Shown here one piece after another: positions 42,765 through 53,364 of a stretch of 64,000 nucleotides of DNA. The DNA comes from Adiantum capillus-veneris. Taxonomy: Eukaryota > Streptophyta > Polypodiopsida > Polypodiales > Pteridaceae. Each line of letters starts with the position of its first letter. Within the stretch, counting starts at the first letter, position 1. The notes beneath the pieces were generated by a model. That model was given only the letters and a program-made list of their open reading frames with translations. It was not told the origin of the DNA and made no database searches. Position numbers and translations under genes: made by a program. The DNA lies in assembly GCA_014529385.2 (NCBI GenBank), contig CM043952.1:69693370-69757369 (forward strand), written 5' to 3'.

Positions 42765-43901
42765 TGTGAGCGGGATGAAAACACACATAACGCCTCTTTA
42801 ACGACCCGACACACACTCTTTGGAAGATACACACACACACTAGGGGGCACCACTCGGCTTACACAACATACCTAGCCGAGACAGGAAACACACCTATGGA
42901 GTGAGAGGAGAGAAACTATCCACTTGCCCACTCCACACAGAGACACACACACACACACCCAAAAAAATCAGCTCAAAAGAGGAGAATTTCTGATGTTTAG
43001 ATACAAATGAGCTTGGGCCAACACCAATGGGGCAAATAGCTCACACGATATGGGTAAAATAAGCCAGATACAATCACAAACTGGAGCAGAAACTTCGCTC
43101 ATAGGAGAAACTTACAAAGCCAAAATATTTGAAAAAGAGGGAGGAATTTGAAAAAATGGATAGCTCCATCGCGTCCGGAACGGCCCAAAACCCCAGTCTA
43201 CAATGTCAAAGTGCTCAAATCCAACCTCGGATGAGCAGTTTACGGCCAAACAGGCTCCAAAAATCCCAAAAACACACCTGCGGCTGTTCCTCCTCTCTTC
43301 TCCACGTTTTTTTCTGGTCTTCTCTTGTTTTTTTCAGTTCCCACACTTAGCTTTATTAGTTGGGCACCCTTGGTCTTTTAGATAACCTCAAACGGACCCC
43401 GAACAGGCCAAAAACTGACCTCGCAGTTCATAGTTGTTACCTTTTTGCATCATCCGCACACCTGGCACTCATTTCTTTTCAATAATGCATCCCGCCACCA
43501 CGTGAAGTGGCCCCAAATATTGATCCTCATGATGACCTTTCTGCATAATTATCAGAAGGAAACACCCACGTTGTGTCCGTACTTCTCCACGTGCAAATAT
43601 TGACCCCATTCGCCCTCCTAACCACTAGATTCCATCTGACGCACCTGCTTACCTCATGTCGTCGGCCCGCGGATAGCTTCCTCGAGAAGTTTTACGTGCT
43701 ACCAACTCCTCATTATTATAGAAAAAACACACTGGTACTAGTAATAGTGAAAATCGATGCACTATGTACACACTGTCCTACCTGTACACACGTGGCCCCC
43801 ACGTAACCACCTGGCTCTGGAAAATGGGCAATTCTTTATTTGATGCACCATGCATGTGTATGCACATATGCGCAATCCCTTGCTCCAAAAATCTCCTGAA
43901 A
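42765..43901 (-). repeat. Element B 5' LTR
   Basis: It ends CTCACA at 42765 and begins near 43901, where the expected TGTCAGG reads TTTCAGG. Same length as the 3' copy. It is homologous throughout to the A LTRs. Confidence 0.92.
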
Positions 43902-44200
43902 ACGTGTACGGAGATCAGGACCACCCGGTCAAGATCTCGCCTTTATTGGTCAAATCCTATATGGGTAGACACATACGTGCACTCCCAGGTGTACATGGCA
44001 ATGCATGTAGCGGACAAAACCCCTTTGTCTCTTTTAGTTCCATAGTTTCTTCAACATCCAACGGCTATCTCCCTTTCTCTCTCTCTCTCTCGATCTCACT
44101 CTGGCTATCTCTTTTTCTCTCTCTATTTTCCTATTTCCCTATCTCTCTCTCTGTCACGCTCTCCACTTCTCTATCTCTCTCTCTTTCTATTTCCCTATTT
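43902..44200. other. CACTA interior upstream of the tandem array
   Basis: No gene. CT-rich interrupted repeats occur at about 44060-44200. This was the upstream region of the transposase gene before B inserted. Confidence 0.5.
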
Positions 44201-46420
44201 GACCTACGGCTTGTGTATTTGGCGTTTCTTCTATCCGTTTGACCTGCGGCTTGCCATACGTGCTCTTGAATTTGCTTTAAGACTACCTAATGGACTACAG
44301 ATGGTTTTAGAAGGCATAGAAGTCATTTCCGAAATCCGTTTGCGTTTTTTCGTAGAAAAACGCAACCGGATTTGACCTACGGCTTGTGTATTTGAAGTTA
44401 ATTCAAACCCATTGACCTACGGCTTGCCATACGCGCTCTTGAAATTGCTTTAAGACTACCTAATGGACTACGGATGGTTTCAGTAGGCATAGAAGTCATT
44501 TTCGAAATCCGTTTGCGTTTTTCCGTAGAAAAACGCAACCGGATTTGACCTACAGCTTGTGTATTTAGCGTTAATTCAAACCCATTGACCTACGGCTTGC
44601 CATACGTGCTCTTGACATTGCTTTAAGACTACTTAATGAACTACGGATGGTTTCGGTAGGCATAGAGGCCATTTCCAAAGTCCGTTTGCGTTTTTGCGTA
44701 GAAAAACGCAACCGGATTTGACCTACGGCTTGTGTATTTGGCGTTTCTTCTATCCGTTTGACCTACGGCTTGCCATACGCGCTTTTGACATTGCCTAAAG
44801 ACTACCTAATCGTCTACGGATGGTTTCAATAGGCATAGAAGCCATTTCCGAAGTCCGTTTGCGCTTTTTCGTAGAAAAACGCAACCGAATTTGACCTATG
44901 GCTTGTGTATTTGACGTTTCTTCTGTTCGTTTAACTTATGGCTTTCCATACACGGTCTTGATATTGCCTTAAGACTACTTAATGGACTACGGATGGTTTT
45001 GGTAGGCATAGAATCAGTTTCAGAAGTCCGTCTGTGTTTTTCCGTAGAAAAACGCAATCGGATTTGACCTACGGCTTGTGTATTTGGCGTTTCTTCTATC
45101 TGTTTGACCTACGGCTTGCCATACGCGCTCTTGAAATTGCCTAAAGACTACCTAATGGACTACGGATGGTTTCGATAGGCATAGAATCAGTTTTCGAAGA
45201 CCGTCTACGTTTTTTCATAGAAAAACGCAATCGGATTTGACCTACGGCTTGTGTATTTGATGTTTCTTCTGTCCGTTTGACCTATGGCTTGCCATACACG
45301 CTCTTGACATTTCCTTAAGACTACCTAATGGACTACGGATGGTTTCGGTAGGCATAGAAACCATTTTCGAAGCGCGTTTGCATTTTTCCATAGAAAAACG
45401 CAACCGGATTTGACCTATGGCTTGTGTATTTGGCGTTTCTTCTATCTGTTTGACCTAAGGCTTGCCATACGCGTTCTGGATATTCCTTTAAGACTACCTA
45501 ATGGACTACGGATGGTTTCAGTAGGCATAGAAGTCATTTTCGAAATCCGTTTACGTTTTTCCGTAGAAGAACGCAACCGGATTTGACCTACTGCTTGTGT
45601 ATTTGGCGTTAATTCAAACCCATTGACCTACGGCTTTCCATACACGCTCTTGACCTTGCTTTAAGACTACTTAATGAACTACGGATGGTTTTGGTAGGCA
45701 TAGAAGCCATGTCCGAAGTTCGTTTGCGTTTTTCCGTAGAAAAACGCAACCAGATTTGACCTACGGCTTGTGTATTTGGCGTTTCTTCTATCCATTTGAC
45801 CTACGGCTTGCCATACGCGCTCTTGACATTGCCTAAAGACTACCTAATTTTCTACGGATGGTTTTAGTAGACATAGAAACCATTTCCGAAGTCCGTTTGC
45901 GTTTTTCAATAGAAAAACGCAATCGGATTTTACCTACAGCTTTTGTATTTAAGGTTTCTTCTGTTTGTTTAACCTACGGCTTGCCATACACGGTCTTGAC
46001 ATTTCCTTAAGACTACTTAATGGACTATGGATGGTTTCGGTAGGCGTAGAATCGGTTTTCGAAGTCCGTCTGCGTTTTTCCGTAGAAAAACGCAATCGGA
46101 TTTGACCTACGGCTTGTGTATTTGGAATTTCTTCTATCCGTTTGACCTACCGCTTGTCATACACGCTCTTGACATTGCCTTAAGACTACCTAATGGACTA
46201 CGGATGGTTTTGGTAGGCATAGAAGCCATTTCCGAAGTCCGTTTGCGTTTTTCCATAGAAAAACACAACCGGATTTGACCCACGGCGTAGAAGCCGTTTA
46301 TGAAGTCCGTTTGCGTTTTTCTGTAGAAAAACCCAACTCGACTTCAAAAACGGCTTGTATTTTGAGCGTTTCTTCTATCCGTTTGACCTACAGCTTGTTA
46401 TATGCCCCCGCCCAACCTTT
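44201..46420. repeat. 172-bp tandem array, about 12-13 units, each with a hairpin
   Basis: GACCTACGGCTTGTGTATTT recurs at about 44201, 44373, 44547, 44719, 44890, 45063, 45238, 45410, 45582, 45755, 45928 and 46100, a spacing of about 172 bp, with a shorter diverged unit to about 46400. Each unit also carries a second GACCTACGGCTTGCC copy half-way, and an inverted repeat GTTTGCGTTTTT, a CCGTAG-type loop, then AAAAACGCAACC. The stem is kept in most units while neighbouring bases vary. It lies inside the CACTA element next to its right subterminal region. Frames through it (for example 46027-46278) are repeat artefacts. Confidence 0.93.
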
Positions 46421-46523
46421 TTTGAGGAGGAAGCTTGTCTCTAAGAGCAACGACGGCGCTGTTGTTGCTCCCTAGAGGACTTTCATGTGTAAAGGTGAGG
46501 GTTGAACTTCGAATGTATTTTGA

Positions 46524-46653
46524 GCTGGTGAAATGCAGTCATAGGCTGCATCAGACGATCCAGGTCACTTTGGCTCGACATGCACAACGCTGGTGAAATG
46601 AAGTCATAGGCTGCATCAGACGATCCAAGTCACTTTGGCTCGACATGCACAAT
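46524..46653. repeat. Two-copy 65-bp direct repeat
   Basis: GCTGGTGAAATGCAGTCATA at 46524 and GCTGGTGAAATGAAGTCATA at 46589. The copies match through CGACATGCACAA with few differences. Confidence 0.9.
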
Positions 46654-46948
46654 GCCCGGTCAGACTACCACACATGGAGGAGATTGATGAGATCTGTGAA
46701 TGACAGATGCTGGATCTCCTATGATCTACCTATCCTAGCTACCTGTTTTAGCCGTTTAGTCCACACCCAGCAATTTAGGATTCCATAATATTTGATTTTG
46801 TCATTTTGTCATCTTTTTAATCTGACTTTGTATCAGATCCACCACATTGTAACTTTCTTGTCTCATAGGTCACTTTGGCCTTTCGAAGACGTTAATATAA
46901 CATTTCATTTAATTTATTTCTTTAATTTTAATTTCCTACGTATACATT

Positions 46949-46951
<3 letters not shown>

Positions 46952-47014
<63 letters not shown>

Positions 47015-47050
47015 TACACACACACACGATGTAGAGAGAGAGAGAGGGGG
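46952..47050. repeat. (CT)n microsatellite with GA-rich tail
   Basis: (CT)n from 46952 to about 47011, a short CACACACA run, then GAGAGAGAGAG near 47034. It lies in the CACTA right subterminal region. Confidence 0.95.
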
Positions 47051-47154
47051 GTTGGGGGGAGAGTGACATAATATCTGCATAGCAGGTTTCGGCCAAGATT
47101 TGAGCAGGCAAAAATGGCCCCTGCACGTGCGGGTTTCCCTTTTTTTCCCCAAAT

Positions 47155-47352
47155 TTTTTTGCGTCGCAAACAGCGTTAATATACCCGTGGGAATTTACGT
47201 CGATATACGCATGGCAAAGAATGTATTTCCACATGTATATCGACGGGCATTACGACGCATATATCGACGTGCTCTAATTACGTCAATATACGCGTAGAAA
47301 GGCATGGCCGACGATATATGATGCATCGATATCTTCATGTTATGTTGTAGTG
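47155..47352. repeat. CACTA right subterminal repeats and TIR
   Basis: Motifs such as TACGTCGATATACGC, TATATCGACGGGC, GACGCATATATCGACG and ACGTCAATATACGCG repeat in both orientations, mirroring the left end. The terminal CACTACAACA (reading inward from 47352) is intact. Confidence 0.88.
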
Positions 47353-47370
47353 ATTGTTTGTCTTTCCTAT

Positions 47371-47373
<3 letters not shown>

Positions 47374-47428
<55 letters not shown>
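47374..47428. repeat. (GA)n microsatellite just outside the CACTA end
   Basis: About 27 GA units starting 22 bp from the transposon terminus. Confidence 0.95.
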
Positions 47429-47429
<1 letters not shown>

Positions 47430-48195
47430 AAGAATCAAGCCAACTAGCCTCCTCTCTATTTGACACGCTCCAATATTGAAGGGATCAAGGGTGTGGATGC
47501 ATCTAGCGACTACGGATGAAATCGGACTATCGGATGCACATGTAGTAAATTCAATAAATTCAATAAATTTGGGTCTCTAAATCCACGGCCCAAGTTTCGC
47601 GCGAGCCCATCAAATGGACCCACACCCTTGATCCACTCAATATTGGTGGCATGTCATATAGAGAGGAGAGCCAACTAGGCCCAATCTCCTCATTGCCACG
47701 ACCCTCCTCTCATTATATTAGTGTGTCTGCCAACTAAAAACATCATTTCATGGCAACTCTCCTATTTTTATTCATTTCCTCCCAAGAATCCACTCCATTC
47801 CCTCCCAACCCCACTTCTTGCAACTGGGAATTCTTCCACATGCACCATTTTCAAGCCCACAACGTAGCAACACCATGGTTTTCAAGCGGCCTTCCCTAAC
47901 CAAGGAAGCATGGACCTTGAGTTGACCTATGCGGCCAACCCATACAATAAAAATTATCCTCAATCCGTGCTCATCTCCTGCACGCATGCCCACCACCCTC
48001 AGTCCGTGCTCGTCCCCTGCACGTTGTCAAAGAGTTGGCGGTCTTGCCAGGAAGGCACCAGGCTTCTAGCTGTGAGGGTTTGTGGGGAGACTATGAAGCT
48101 TTTCACTTAAGCAAGCTAAGTGTTTGTAGCAAATACATTTTGTGTAGCCATTGGAATCTTACACGCAGACACACACATATGCACACGTGAAACCC
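47429..48195. other. No gene seen
   Basis: Non-coding by motif. The 74-residue minus frame at 47772-47996 shows no recognisable pattern. In minus orientation this lies downstream of the small ORF pair, where gag would be expected, but no Gag-like sequence is readable. Confidence 0.45.
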
Positions 48196-48408
48196 TCAAA
48201 ACAAAACAAAGATGAAAACATCAAGGCTTTGATTGTATCTAATCAAAGATAAGATGAAAGGGTTCACTAATGCATTTATAACAACAAGTCGTTGTGCTCC
48301 AAATAGACTGTGAATGGTTCTTTGAAACTGTAACTTAGTGCTTACAAAGATGTAGATATTTTGCCTAGCGATAGGAGTGAGCCGTGGGTACAAGTCTTCT
48401 TGGTTCAT
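48196..48408 (-). CDS. Leader small ORF, type a, 70 codons (48 kb leader)
   Basis: ATG at 48408 (MNQEDLYPRLTPIARQN) to a stop at 48196. Blocks: IYIFVSTKLQFQR, LFGAQRLVVINA, NPFILSLIRY, SLDVFIFVLF. Same length as the D copy at 56040-56252, with about half the residues identical by eye. It is a paralogue of type b by the shared F-Q-x-x-I, F-G-x-x-R-L, P-x-I-L-x-L-I and D-V-x-I-F spacing. In this copy it follows type b, the reverse of D. Confidence 0.72.
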   Translation of the reverse strand: MNQEDLYPRLTPIARQNIYIFVSTKLQFQRTIHSLFGAQRLVVINALVNPFILSLIRYNQSLDVFIFVLF

Positions 48409-48437
48409 AGTAATATAAAGAAAGCAAGACTCAACCC

Positions 48438-48656
48438 CTAGAGGAGAATAAATATGTGCACATCGAAAGAATTAGAGTAGTCTAGTAGTGGCAAAATAAG
48501 AGGACGTGGAGAAAGAAGAATTTCTTGTAGTCTTTCCGGCCCAAAGAGTAACACAATTCTCTGTTGGAAGTGGATTTTACGGCTAATACAAACGTTAATT
48601 CTAATATGTTGCACAAAGTGAAAGGGTTTAAAGGTTACAACATTGGGGTTATTCAT
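48438..48656 (-). CDS. Leader small ORF, type b, 72 codons (48 kb leader)
   Basis: ATG at 48656 (MNNPNVVTFKPFHFVQHI) to a stop at 48438, 29 bp before the type a ORF. Blocks: ISRKIHFQQRIV, LFGPERLQEIL, RPLILPLLDY, SFDVHIFILL. Intact. Closest in this window to the D type b copy (same ISRKIHFQQR). The function is unknown. Confidence 0.78.
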   Translation of the reverse strand: MNNPNVVTFKPFHFVQHIRINVCISRKIHFQQRIVLLFGPERLQEILLSPRPLILPLLDYSNSFDVHIFILL

Positions 48657-48699
48657 CTAAGAAATCTCATAAAGCAGTCAAACAATGGAGGAAAGAGAT

Positions 48700-49732
48700 A
48701 AGAGAGACAACCAACACACAAAGACCCACACAAGCTTAAGCCAAATAAGTGAAGCACACCTCAAGACTTGTGGTATTGTAGCCAATTTGATGAAGTAGAT
48801 GATGCGTAGTAGTCCCCAACACCCGTTTGCAAGCCACCAACAATGCGTCTTTATTGATGAAAGAAGGTTACATAGAGTGTATGAGTCTTACAAGTGAGGA
48901 GATAAAAGGCTTGAGGCATGAAGTAGCAAGCTCAAGATGTGTTGGGCTGAAATTGAGAGAAAGTTTTCCTCAAGGAGATGGCTAGGAGGTTGGGTGATGG
49001 CTCGATAGAGTGGCTTGATTATGGGGAATCCTTGAGTGCTTGATTGCTTGATGGTTTGCTTTATACCCAAGTGAGGGGCAAGAGGCTCTATTTATAGGTG
49101 AAGTTGCCTCTTGAAGAAGATATTTGCTTAGAAATATCCAAGGGATTTGTGTGACAAGTGTCTCCCTTTTCAAAATATCTTGAAATTATCTAGATCTTTC
49201 TCTTCAAGAAATATCTAGAGGTTCTTCTAGATTTTTCTCCAAATATCTTCTCCTTGCCGCCGTAAGCCTCCAAAAGTTGTTGTGCATAAAGTACCTTAAA
49301 AAATTTGAGAGAGAGCTTGACATACATCATGGATGACATCAAACAAACTCGTAACCATTTTTCTAAGCGATTTTTTTAAGGTCCATAATTACTCCAAAGT
49401 GCACCTACGATGTGTAGAATGACACCTCATGGGGTATACTTTGACTAAGGCCACTTTTGGCCATGCTATACATATCATATGCCACCTAGGATGCCTAGTA
49501 GATAGGAGGTAAGTTTATAGACTCTTTTCATCATGGCTCCCAGAAGAGGTTCACAAAGAAGCCCAGGATCGAAGCCCATTTCCAACAAGAGTGACACATC
49601 AGACTTTGACTAGCTTTCTGCATGCTAAATAGAAAATGCATATACTTATGCACACTTAAGGCATACACAAATAATCCATAATATTATAGGGCTTAGCTTC
49701 TGTTCCAACCATGCACGTGCCACGGCACAACA
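48700..49732 (-). repeat. LTR region, minus (3' of E6 integrase)
   Basis: Next to the E6 integrase a purine tract (TTTAGAGGGGGTGGA on the minus strand, about 49733-49748) is followed by TGTTGTGCCG at 49732, the expected LTR start. A TATA box CTATAAATAG lies at about 49087-49096 (minus). The other end was not located. No TGGTGCCCCC-type primer site is seen before the small ORFs at 48656. It may be the E6 3' LTR, with the small ORFs from a following element copy. Confidence 0.45.
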
Positions 49733-49776
49733 TCCACCCCCTCTAAACCTGCACATCCTCTGGTATGTGCCACAGC

Positions 49777-50193
49777 CTATGTTTGCAGGTTCGACTCTCT
49801 TGGAGTTTCTTCTTCTTCATCTTCACTGGGTGATTCCAAGCCTTCATTCACGCCTACTTGATCAGCCGGATGGCTATCCTCTCTTCTTTTGAATACCTTG
49901 ATTCTCTTTCCTGCAATGGGTATCTTTGTCTCTGTTCCATCCAATTCAGCCAGGGTGTAAGTGGCATTGTCATGTACGTACTTGACTATATACGGTCCAA
50001 ACCATCTTTTTGAAACCTTTCGCATGACAGTATGTTGGTTATCAAGACTACTATCATACAGTATAACCCAATCTCCTTGCTTAATGACCTTCCTTCTTAG
50101 CCTATTTCGTCTATCAAAGTAGTCCCTGCTTTTCAACCTGGCGTTCTTCAATCTTTCTTTTGCAACCTCAATGTCTTCAGGCCTTCTTTCTAG
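49777..50193 (-). pseudogene. E6 integrase C-terminus
   Basis: Tail of the integrase: NARLKSRDYFDRRNRLRRKVIKQGDWVILYDSS, SKRWFGPYIVKYVHDNATYTLAELDGTETKIPIAGKRIKVF, then an acidic end (PSEDEEEET). It has the GPY/F motif and no chromodomain. A stop at about 50193 (LERR then HIR-stop-LE) separates it from the core. It is the same family as E2, uninterrupted here. Confidence 0.88.
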
Positions 50194-50721
50194 CTATCTT
50201 ATATGCAAGTTAAGGAGACCTTCTCTGCTAAGCTCATCTTGCCAAGGTAGCACATTCCATGTGGGAATGGTCTCTTCAATGGGCATTACAGGTTTTTGAC
50301 CATACATCAATTCTGCAGGCATGTAGCTGGTTACTGAGCAGTGCGTCATGCTGTCAGCCGATAGAGCATATGGCATTAGTTTTGGCCACTCACTAATTCT
50401 CCCTTCACAAGCTTTATCCAAGGCTTTGACGATTGGTGGATGCCCTCTTTCACTTTTCTCGTTTCCTTCTGGACTATAAGCTGTGGTAAGGGAAAGCTTG
50501 ATTCCTATCCTAGAAAATAATTCACTTGCTTCCTCTGCATCCAACTCTCCTCTGTTTGCAGTTATCTTTCCCACACAAACATAGCGGCAGATTACATTCT
50601 CAAGGAGAAATTTACATACTGCCTCTATAGTCTTTGTCCTTAAAGCTCGCCTTTCAACCTGATTAGTCAAGTCTTCTCCTGCAAGAACCAAGTACCTCAT
50701 CTGCCAGAGTCCTAAAGGCAT
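50194..50721 (-). pseudogene. E6 integrase catalytic core
   Basis: DDE core: RYLVLAGEDLTNQVERRALRTK, CRYVCVGKITANRGELDAEEA, IKLSLTTAYSPEGNEKSERGHPP. The second catalytic Asp, seen in E2 as ITTDRGEL, reads ITANRGEL here, Asp to Asn, which should abolish activity. The Glu in EKSERG remains. Then LMPYALSADSMTHCSVT and LMYGQKPVMPIEE. Confidence 0.87.
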
Positions 50722-51440
50722 GGTGACTAGATCCAGAACTTATTTGTAATGCATGGCTAATGGATAAGTAGGATGTAACCCATCACGATGTCGCACATTT
50801 GAATACATTTGACATGTTACACATGTCAAATGTGTAATGATTCCACAGAGAAGGATACATCCTTGTACATACCTTTCCACCAATACCTTTCCTTTAGCTT
50901 TGAAAAGGTTTCCCACACACCACGGTGTCCAGCCCATAGGTTCTCATGAAACTCATACATGAGCTTTACTTGACTTTGTTTGTTACATACTACCCTTTGT
51001 GGTATAGCACCCCTCCGTTTTGGATGTTTCCATAAGTAACCATCCTGCAGAAAGTACCCATATGCTTTTCAGCATATCCTCTTAAACTCATGCTCAGAAC
51101 CAATCTCCTTCATACCCATCTTCTAAAAACAACTCAAGTGCACTAGGTGTGCCAACATCATTATGCTCAACATGATTAACGGAGTAGAACCTTGTGCCTA
51201 CATCTTCACTATCATCTACCATGTCTTGCTCATCCTCATACCTTGCCCTTGACAGCATATCCGATACGAGATTGTCTTTTCTTGCAATATGCTTGAACTA
51301 TGGATTCAAGGACTTAATGTAGGAAATCCATCTTAGCATGGCAATGTCTGGTGTTGAGCAGCTTGTAATCATTCCAAGCAGTGGAAGACGATTTGTTTCC
51401 ACAATCACATATGCTCCAACCAAGTACTCCTTTTCACACT
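50722..51440 (-). pseudogene. E6 integrase N-terminus and RNase H connection (degenerate)
   Basis: Zinc-domain remnants are readable in broken frames (LTCVTCQMYSNVRHRDGLHP near 50780-50840, giving C-x2-C; GHRGVWETFSKLK near 50920). Several frame changes and stops occur, and the stretch 50940-51440 has only fragments (YFLQDGYLWK-like near 51040). It connects RNase H (51441-51773) to the integrase in normal order. Confidence 0.6.
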
Positions 51441-51773
51441 TTAGTGCTGTAACCATGCCCCAAAATCCCATTTTACCTGTGGGTAGTTCCTTTGTTGAGT
51501 ACTTAGAACCTTGGCTCCAAACCTTACCACATACCTATGTACCTCTTCGTCATCCTGCCCTGTTGCCCAACCAATTTCTGTCTGACTCATATCCACTGTC
51601 ACTATTACTGGCTTTCCACACTCATAGTTTACCTTTCTTAAAGTTGGTGCTTGTTGTAGCAAATCCTTTAGCTTTCTTATAGCCCTTGCTTGTACGTCTC
51701 CCAATGAAACTTTTGATTCAAATACTTTTGTAGCAAATCGTTTACCTTTCTTATAGCAATTGGCAAACTTCAC
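51441..51773 (-). pseudogene. E6 RT thumb and RNase H
   Basis: RAIRKLKDLLQQAPTLRKVNYECGKPVIVTVDMSQTEIGWATGQDDEE, then VRFGAKVLSTQQRNYPQVKWDFGAW. The first catalytic Asp (VDMS) is present. The usual KREL Glu reads KWDF after a frame change, so the domain is damaged. It overlaps the RT frame by about 20 bp in another frame. E1 (173-700) has the same region intact. Confidence 0.82.
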
Positions 51774-52617
51774 TCACAGATATGCATACCTCCTTTATCT
51801 TTTGAATTGCATCAATTTTTTCTAGATAAGGTCGTCTCCCATTAGGACCACACATGTGCCCAACAATCAACACCTCCTTCACTCCAAACACATACTTTTG
51901 TCCTGAAAGGGTAAGGTTCACCTCTTCTAGTCTGGATAGGATCTTGTCACAATCATCTATGTAATGTGCCACAAAGTTGCAGCACTCCATGGAATCCAAA
52001 GCTTTATCTTTATTACATATTTTACATCCTTTAATAGGAACATCATTAAGAAAGGGCATAGTTAATTGGGAAATAAAGTCATGTAAGACCTTATTCATAT
52101 CATTCATCATATGTGAAACCGAATTGGTTGCTCCCTGTGGTAAGGTACACATCCTTATCAAACCCAAAGGTGTCCTCATGGTAGTCAAATCCATGCTTTC
52201 CATCGCTAATTGGAATTGATCATACCCTGAGTACAAGTCTCCCATAGAATATATTGCCCTTCCTACAAATGCTTCTGCAAAATCATCCACAATTGGCCCT
52301 ATACCCATATTCTTGATTGTGACTTTGTTGACCGGCTGTGTATCTTGGATGAAGCGCAAAGCTCCATTCTTCTTTGGCACTGTGAACCACCTGTATGAGT
52401 ATGGAGCACATGAAGGCTCCAAAATACTCATCTTGATCTTCTCATTTAGCATCTCAATTAACTTTGGTAAGTGAGCCTTTGGAACTGGTATTGGCCGTAA
52501 GTTCCAAGGTACATGAGGGATGGTAAAGATCATCATAGGAGCAACATTGGTAGGATCTACACATCTTATCTCATGTGGCTCAAATGCAAATGCCTTTCCA
52601 TGTTTAGAGAGCATCAC
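51751..52617 (-). pseudogene. E6 reverse transcriptase with lost catalytic Asp
   Basis: VPKKNGALRFIQDTQPVNKVT, SMGDLYSGYDQFQL, TLPQGATNSVSHMMNDMNKVL, then MPFLNDVPIKGC. The catalytic F-I-D-D of E1 is F-L-N-D here (GAT to AAT), removing one of the two metal-binding Asp residues. The rest of the palm is well kept over 288 codons. The 5' side continues as CFEVMLSKHGKAFAFEPHEIRCVDPTNVAP. Confidence 0.9.
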
Positions 52618-53364
52618 TTCAAAACATTCCCTTTCAACCTATGTCAAGGAGTCCTCATTCCCAATCTTCAATTGCTTTAGAGACTCCTTTGTAAACCTGT
52701 GTCCAATCCCTTTTGGATCTCTGAGACTAGGTTGCAAAAAAGCTTGTTCTAGATTTTTCTTGCAGTCATTTTGCAAATGAAGTGCCACTGGTTTTACCTT
52801 CTTTTCCACAGTCTTGTAAAGTTGGTGTCCACCTTTACTTCATGTTTTTGCTCTCTATCCTCCTATTCCTTTTCAAATGCCTCAACCACATTGTACATTT
52901 CAAGTGAGCACACTTTCACTATCTCATTTTGGTCATGCAAAGGATAATCTACTATAGACTGCAGATCCTGTAATGTGTCCACAAAAGAAAACTCCTCAAA
53001 CACACCTATTATGTTTTCACTATTACCTAGCAGACCATGCTGATTCCACTCCTTTTGTAGACTATGTACATGTTTGCGGGAACCTCGACTCAAGTTCTCA
53101 CATTTCATAAAAGAGACATATCCATATTCACCTGCAAAACCTGTACAAAAATCCTCCTTATGTGAGAACCTTTCCCTTTTTGTACCATCGTAATCCTACT
53201 CTACAATGGTACCTGGCCAAAACCCATTCTCTCTTGATGATCATAAAATTATTTACTCAATCTGGGCAATGGGCGCTCTCGGAGACTGTCACGATTTCTT
53301 TCATGGTTCACACAGACACTGAGAAATTGAACAACACGTTTTCCATCATTACTTCTTATCCTAG
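52618..53364 (-). pseudogene. E6 polyprotein upstream of RT, cut by element D
   Basis: Degenerate linker like 1469-2200 of E1: GIGHRFTKESLKQ near 52690, and a frame at 52863-53108 (KCENLSRGSRKHVHSLQKEW, VFEEFSFVDTLQDLQ). Homology to E1 continues to 53364, where element D starts; the rest of E6 (protease, gag) should lie beyond D. Confidence 0.65.

Larger units (their letters stand above)
39037..43901 (-). mobile_element. Element B: pol-less relative of element A, nested in the CACTA element
   Basis: Minus orientation. The LTRs (42765-43901 and 39037-40173) belong to the A family and are both 1,137 bp. Between them lie the primer site, a leader with an uninterrupted 72-codon ORF, only the first ~80 codons of gag, and an unrelated open frame (40224-40985) where pol would be. 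No protease, RT, RNase H or integrase was found. Flanks CACGT (39032-39036) and AACGT (43901-43905) suggest a 5-bp target duplication with one change. B therefore depends on enzymes from A-like elements. Confidence 0.9.
33860..47352 (-). mobile_element. CACTA (En/Spm) DNA transposon, 13.5 kb including nested element B
   Basis: The right end reads CACTACAACA inward (47352-47343) and the left end TACTACAACA (33860-33869), so the first base of the left TIR has mutated from C. Both are flanked by ATT (33857-33859 and 47353-47355), the 3-bp target duplication expected for CACTA elements. Inside are subterminal GACGCATATATCGACG-type repeats at both ends, a minus-strand TNP2-type gene at about 35.1-38.9 kb, a 172-bp tandem array and nested retrotransposon B. 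Without B the transposon is about 8.6 kb. This boundary call rests on TIR, duplication and transposase together. Confidence 0.92.

Noticed and set aside
44201..46420. Centromeric satellite
   Set aside because: The period suits it, but the array is short and lies wholly inside a CACTA element with defined ends.
46027..46475. Open frames of 66-83 residues within the tandem array
   Set aside because: They are produced by the 172-bp repeat, change frame between units and have no conserved start.
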